In this document: piece by piece, positions 22,924 through 24,397 of the stretch
Numbering within the stretch: the stretch's first letter is position 1
Layout: each line of letters begins with the position of its first letter
Assembly: GCA_014859615.1 (NCBI GenBank)
Contig: JACUTX010000012.1
Coordinates: forward strand, 1-24,397
Source: Desulfuromonadales bacterium
GTDB taxonomy: Bacteria > Desulfobacterota > Desulfuromonadia > Desulfuromonadales > UBA2294
Length of the DNA: 24,397 nt
Direction of reading: 5' to 3'
The notes under the pieces: generated by a model
What the model saw: only the letters and a program-made list of their open reading frames with translations
Databases searched by the model: none
What the model was told of the DNA's origin: nothing
Program-made: the position numbers and the translations under genes

Positions 22924-23197
22924 CAAAAACGATCTGCCACACACCACTTATTCGCTTATCTGATCGATTATCTGAGCTACTTTTATTCCCTTCATTTTAG
23001 TCTGCACCCCCGACTGATTTGCACGAGAGGCTCTTTCTGACACTGGCAGCATCAAGAGTTGTCGTAACAGATATTTTTCTATCATTTTACGCCCTGATAT
23101 GTTTTTATCTCTTTTTTGACTTCACAGACGCCGTCTCGATTATCTGGTATGCTTTCACGAAACGTGTGAATCTTGTTATCTCTTTAATTGGGGTTTT
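22889..23197. other. 309-base intergenic region
   Basis: Apart from the hairpin at its left end and a promoter-like stretch near 23116-23153, I see nothing in this region: no tRNA, known riboswitch core or repeat. A possible 65-codon frame at 23019-23216 has low-complexity hydrophobic content, no ribosome site, and runs into the next gene, so I did not call it. Confidence 0.6.
23116..23153 (+). promoter_or_regulatory. Candidate promoter of the 111-residue gene
   Basis: TTGACT (23116-23121) with TTATCT 18 bases later, or an extended -10 TGGTATGCT (23145-23153) giving a start near 23160. A short inverted repeat TTCAC (23154-23158) / GTGAA (23166-23170) lies right at that start. Confidence 0.4.
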
Positions 23198-23533
23198 ATG
23201 CAAAAATTCAGGGTAAAGCTGCACGGTCGCAATTTTCTGCTTAATTTTGACGGTGAGTATAAAAAATTCGGCTTTCATGCAACTCGCTTTGTCTCTGCTA
23301 CAAGTCGTTCCGAAGCCGAGAAGATAGCGATTATTCAGATCCACCAGTACCATGCAATCAGAGATGGGCGTGCCAATGAGGGGACTGATTCGCCTGTAGT
23401 TAAAATTACAGATGCCAGACCGATCGGTTTTTTGCGCTCTCTCTTTTTCAATACATCAGATAAATTCAACTTTTATCCGGAAGAGAATGAGCAGGGGATG
23501 CGTTGGATTTCCGGTCCTCATGTTTATGATTAA
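23198..23533 (+). CDS. Protein of unknown function (111 residues)
   Basis: I do not recognise this gene. It is a soluble, basic protein without signal peptide, membrane span or cysteine. It opens with beta-rich MQKFRVKLHGRNFLLNF, then HATRFVSATSRSEAEKIAIIQI, a pattern like a strand followed by a helix, and ends in an aromatic stretch (FNFYPEENEQGMRWISG). GGGG lies four bases before the ATG. It stands alone, 309 bases after the ATP-grasp gene and 130 before recQ, and seems to have its own promoter. Confidence 0.7.
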   Translation: MQKFRVKLHGRNFLLNFDGEYKKFGFHATRFVSATSRSEAEKIAIIQIHQYHAIRDGRANEGTDSPVVKITDARPIGFLRSLFFNTSDKFNFYPEENEQGMRWISGPHVYD

Positions 23534-23663
23534 ATTTTTACACCCTTTGCATTGATAATTCTGGTTTACTTGATCCTTATTGGCATTCTGCTTTTAGTTT
23601 GGACTGTAAATCGTACCGATGTTCATGATCCTTTCCGCGTCAATGTCAGGACAGATTCAATAC

Positions 23664-24397
23664 ATGTCGTTTACTCCTCTTGATACACTGAACACCGTAT
23701 TCGGATTCAGTTCGTTTCGCCCTTATCAGAAGCAGATTGTCGAAGCTGTTATTGATGGTCAGGACGCCTTTGTTTTGATGCCGACCGGGGGGGGTAAATC
23801 ACTCTGCTTCCAGATTCCGGCACTCCATCGCGAGGGGGTCGCTATTGTTATTTCGCCCTTGATTTCGTTGATGAAAGATCAGGTCGATGCGTTGCTGGAT
23901 AATGGTGTTCGGGCCGCCTGTTACAATTCTTCTCTATCACCGGCGGAGTCTCGTGACACCTTAAGCCGGCTCAACTCCGGTCAACTCGATCTTCTTTATA
24001 TCGCTCCCGAGCGTCTGATGCAGAGTGAATTTCAAAATCAACTGAAAAAGCTGCCGATTTCTCTGTTTGCTGTTGATGAAGCACACTGTGTTTCGCAGTG
24101 GGGACACGATTTTCGACCTGAATATGTCCAGCTCGGCAAGTTGCGCGATCTCTTTGCGGGTATTCCGATGATTGCCTTGACCGCAACGGCCGACCCGCAG
24201 ACTTGTGAAGACATTCTGCATCGACTTGGCATGCGCAATGCGCACTGTTTCGCCGCCGGTTTTGATCGACCAAATATCCGTTATCTGGTGGCCGATAAAC
24301 AGAAACCTTTTGCTCAACTCTCGGCTTTTATCACCGGTCATAGCAACACGTCGGGGATCGTCTATTGCCTCTCCCGAAAACGAACTGAAGATGTTGC
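23664..24397 (+). CDS. recQ: ATP-dependent DNA helicase RecQ, 3' end cut off by window
   Basis: A 3'-5' DNA helicase of recombination repair; 244 codons are visible of about 600. Motif 0 is FGFSSFRPYQKQI (13-25). Walker A is PTGGGKS (40-46), motif Ia SPLISLMKDQ, motif II DEAH (138-141), then the RecQ-specific aromatic-rich loop CVSQWGHDFRPEY (142-154), and motif III ALTATA. Motif IV begins as GIVYCLSRK before the edge. In-frame ATGs at 23643 and 23625 would add 7 or 13 residues. None has a strong ribosome site, and 23664 gives the most usual N-terminus. No clear promoter is seen in the 130 bases before it. Confidence 0.96.
   Translation, partial: MSFTPLDTLNTVFGFSSFRPYQKQIVEAVIDGQDAFVLMPTGGGKSLCFQIPALHREGVAIVISPLISLMKDQVDALLDNGVRAACYNSSLSPAESRDTLSRLNSGQLDLLYIAPERLMQSEFQNQLKKLPISLFAVDEAHCVSQWGHDFRPEYVQLGKLRDLFAGIPMIALTATADPQTCEDILHRLGMRNAHCFAAGFDRPNIRYLVADKQKPFAQLSAFITGHSNTSGIVYCLSRKRTEDV

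Noticed and set aside
23019..23216. 65-codon hydrophobic plus-strand frame before the 111-residue gene
   Set aside because: No ribosome site, runs through the predicted promoter and overlaps the next start. Composition looks like A/T-rich noncoding sequence.
23961..24341. Minus-strand frame of 126 codons
   Set aside because: Antisense to recQ, which has all the expected helicase motifs.

Overview
The window is a gene-dense chromosomal segment of a Gram-negative bacterium. The gene content and order suggest a Desulfuromonadales/Geobacter-type anaerobe: a tetrapyrrole operon combining hemA, hemC, a fused cobA-hemD, hemB, a System II cytochrome c assembly gene and a precorrin-2 dehydrogenase. 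This placement comes from family and layout recognition, not from a search. I see no phage, insertion sequence, CRISPR array, tRNA or rRNA. Most of the window is core metabolism and housekeeping.

Region 1 (1-6968, minus strand) is one operon read from a near-consensus sigma-70 promoter at 6940-6968. Its order is SIS-domain protein, siroheme-type dehydrogenase, CcsA-type protein, hemA, hemC, cobA-hemD, then hemB, which is cut by the left edge. Together these take glutamyl-tRNA to uroporphyrinogen III and on to sirohydrochlorin. They also supply a membrane component of heme-to-apocytochrome attachment. Several junctions overlap or abut, which suggests translational coupling.

Region 2 (7104-11637) has trxA on the plus strand with a strong terminator. 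It converges on a minus-strand operon: dapF, a HIT protein, a HAD nucleotidase, a small exported protein, nfo (endonuclease IV), dtd and darP. Most of these act in lysine/peptidoglycan precursor supply, nucleotide clean-up, DNA repair, tRNA proofreading or ribosome assembly.

Region 3 (11724-14786) has an orphan 74-residue gene and a metallo-beta-lactamase-fold hydrolase on the plus strand. They converge, through a shared hairpin terminator, on a minus-strand group: prmA, rsmE and a small zinc-ribbon protein with an acidic tail.

Region 4 (14896-22888, plus strand) is the regulatory part. It holds a PEP synthase/PPDK regulatory kinase, an OmpR/EnvZ-type two-component pair, a DegP-type periplasmic protease with its own promoter, and a NarX/NarL-type two-component pair. 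The last gene encodes a probable circularly permuted ATP-grasp enzyme of unknown substrate.

Region 5 (22889-24397) has a 309-base gap, an unrecognised 111-residue protein and the first 244 codons of recQ, which runs off the right edge.

The least explained points are a phosphoheptose-isomerase-like protein without its catalytic residues at the head of the heme operon, the ATP-grasp gene behind a NarX/NarL pair, and inverted repeats placed on promoters. I found no clear case for a wholly new multi-gene system.
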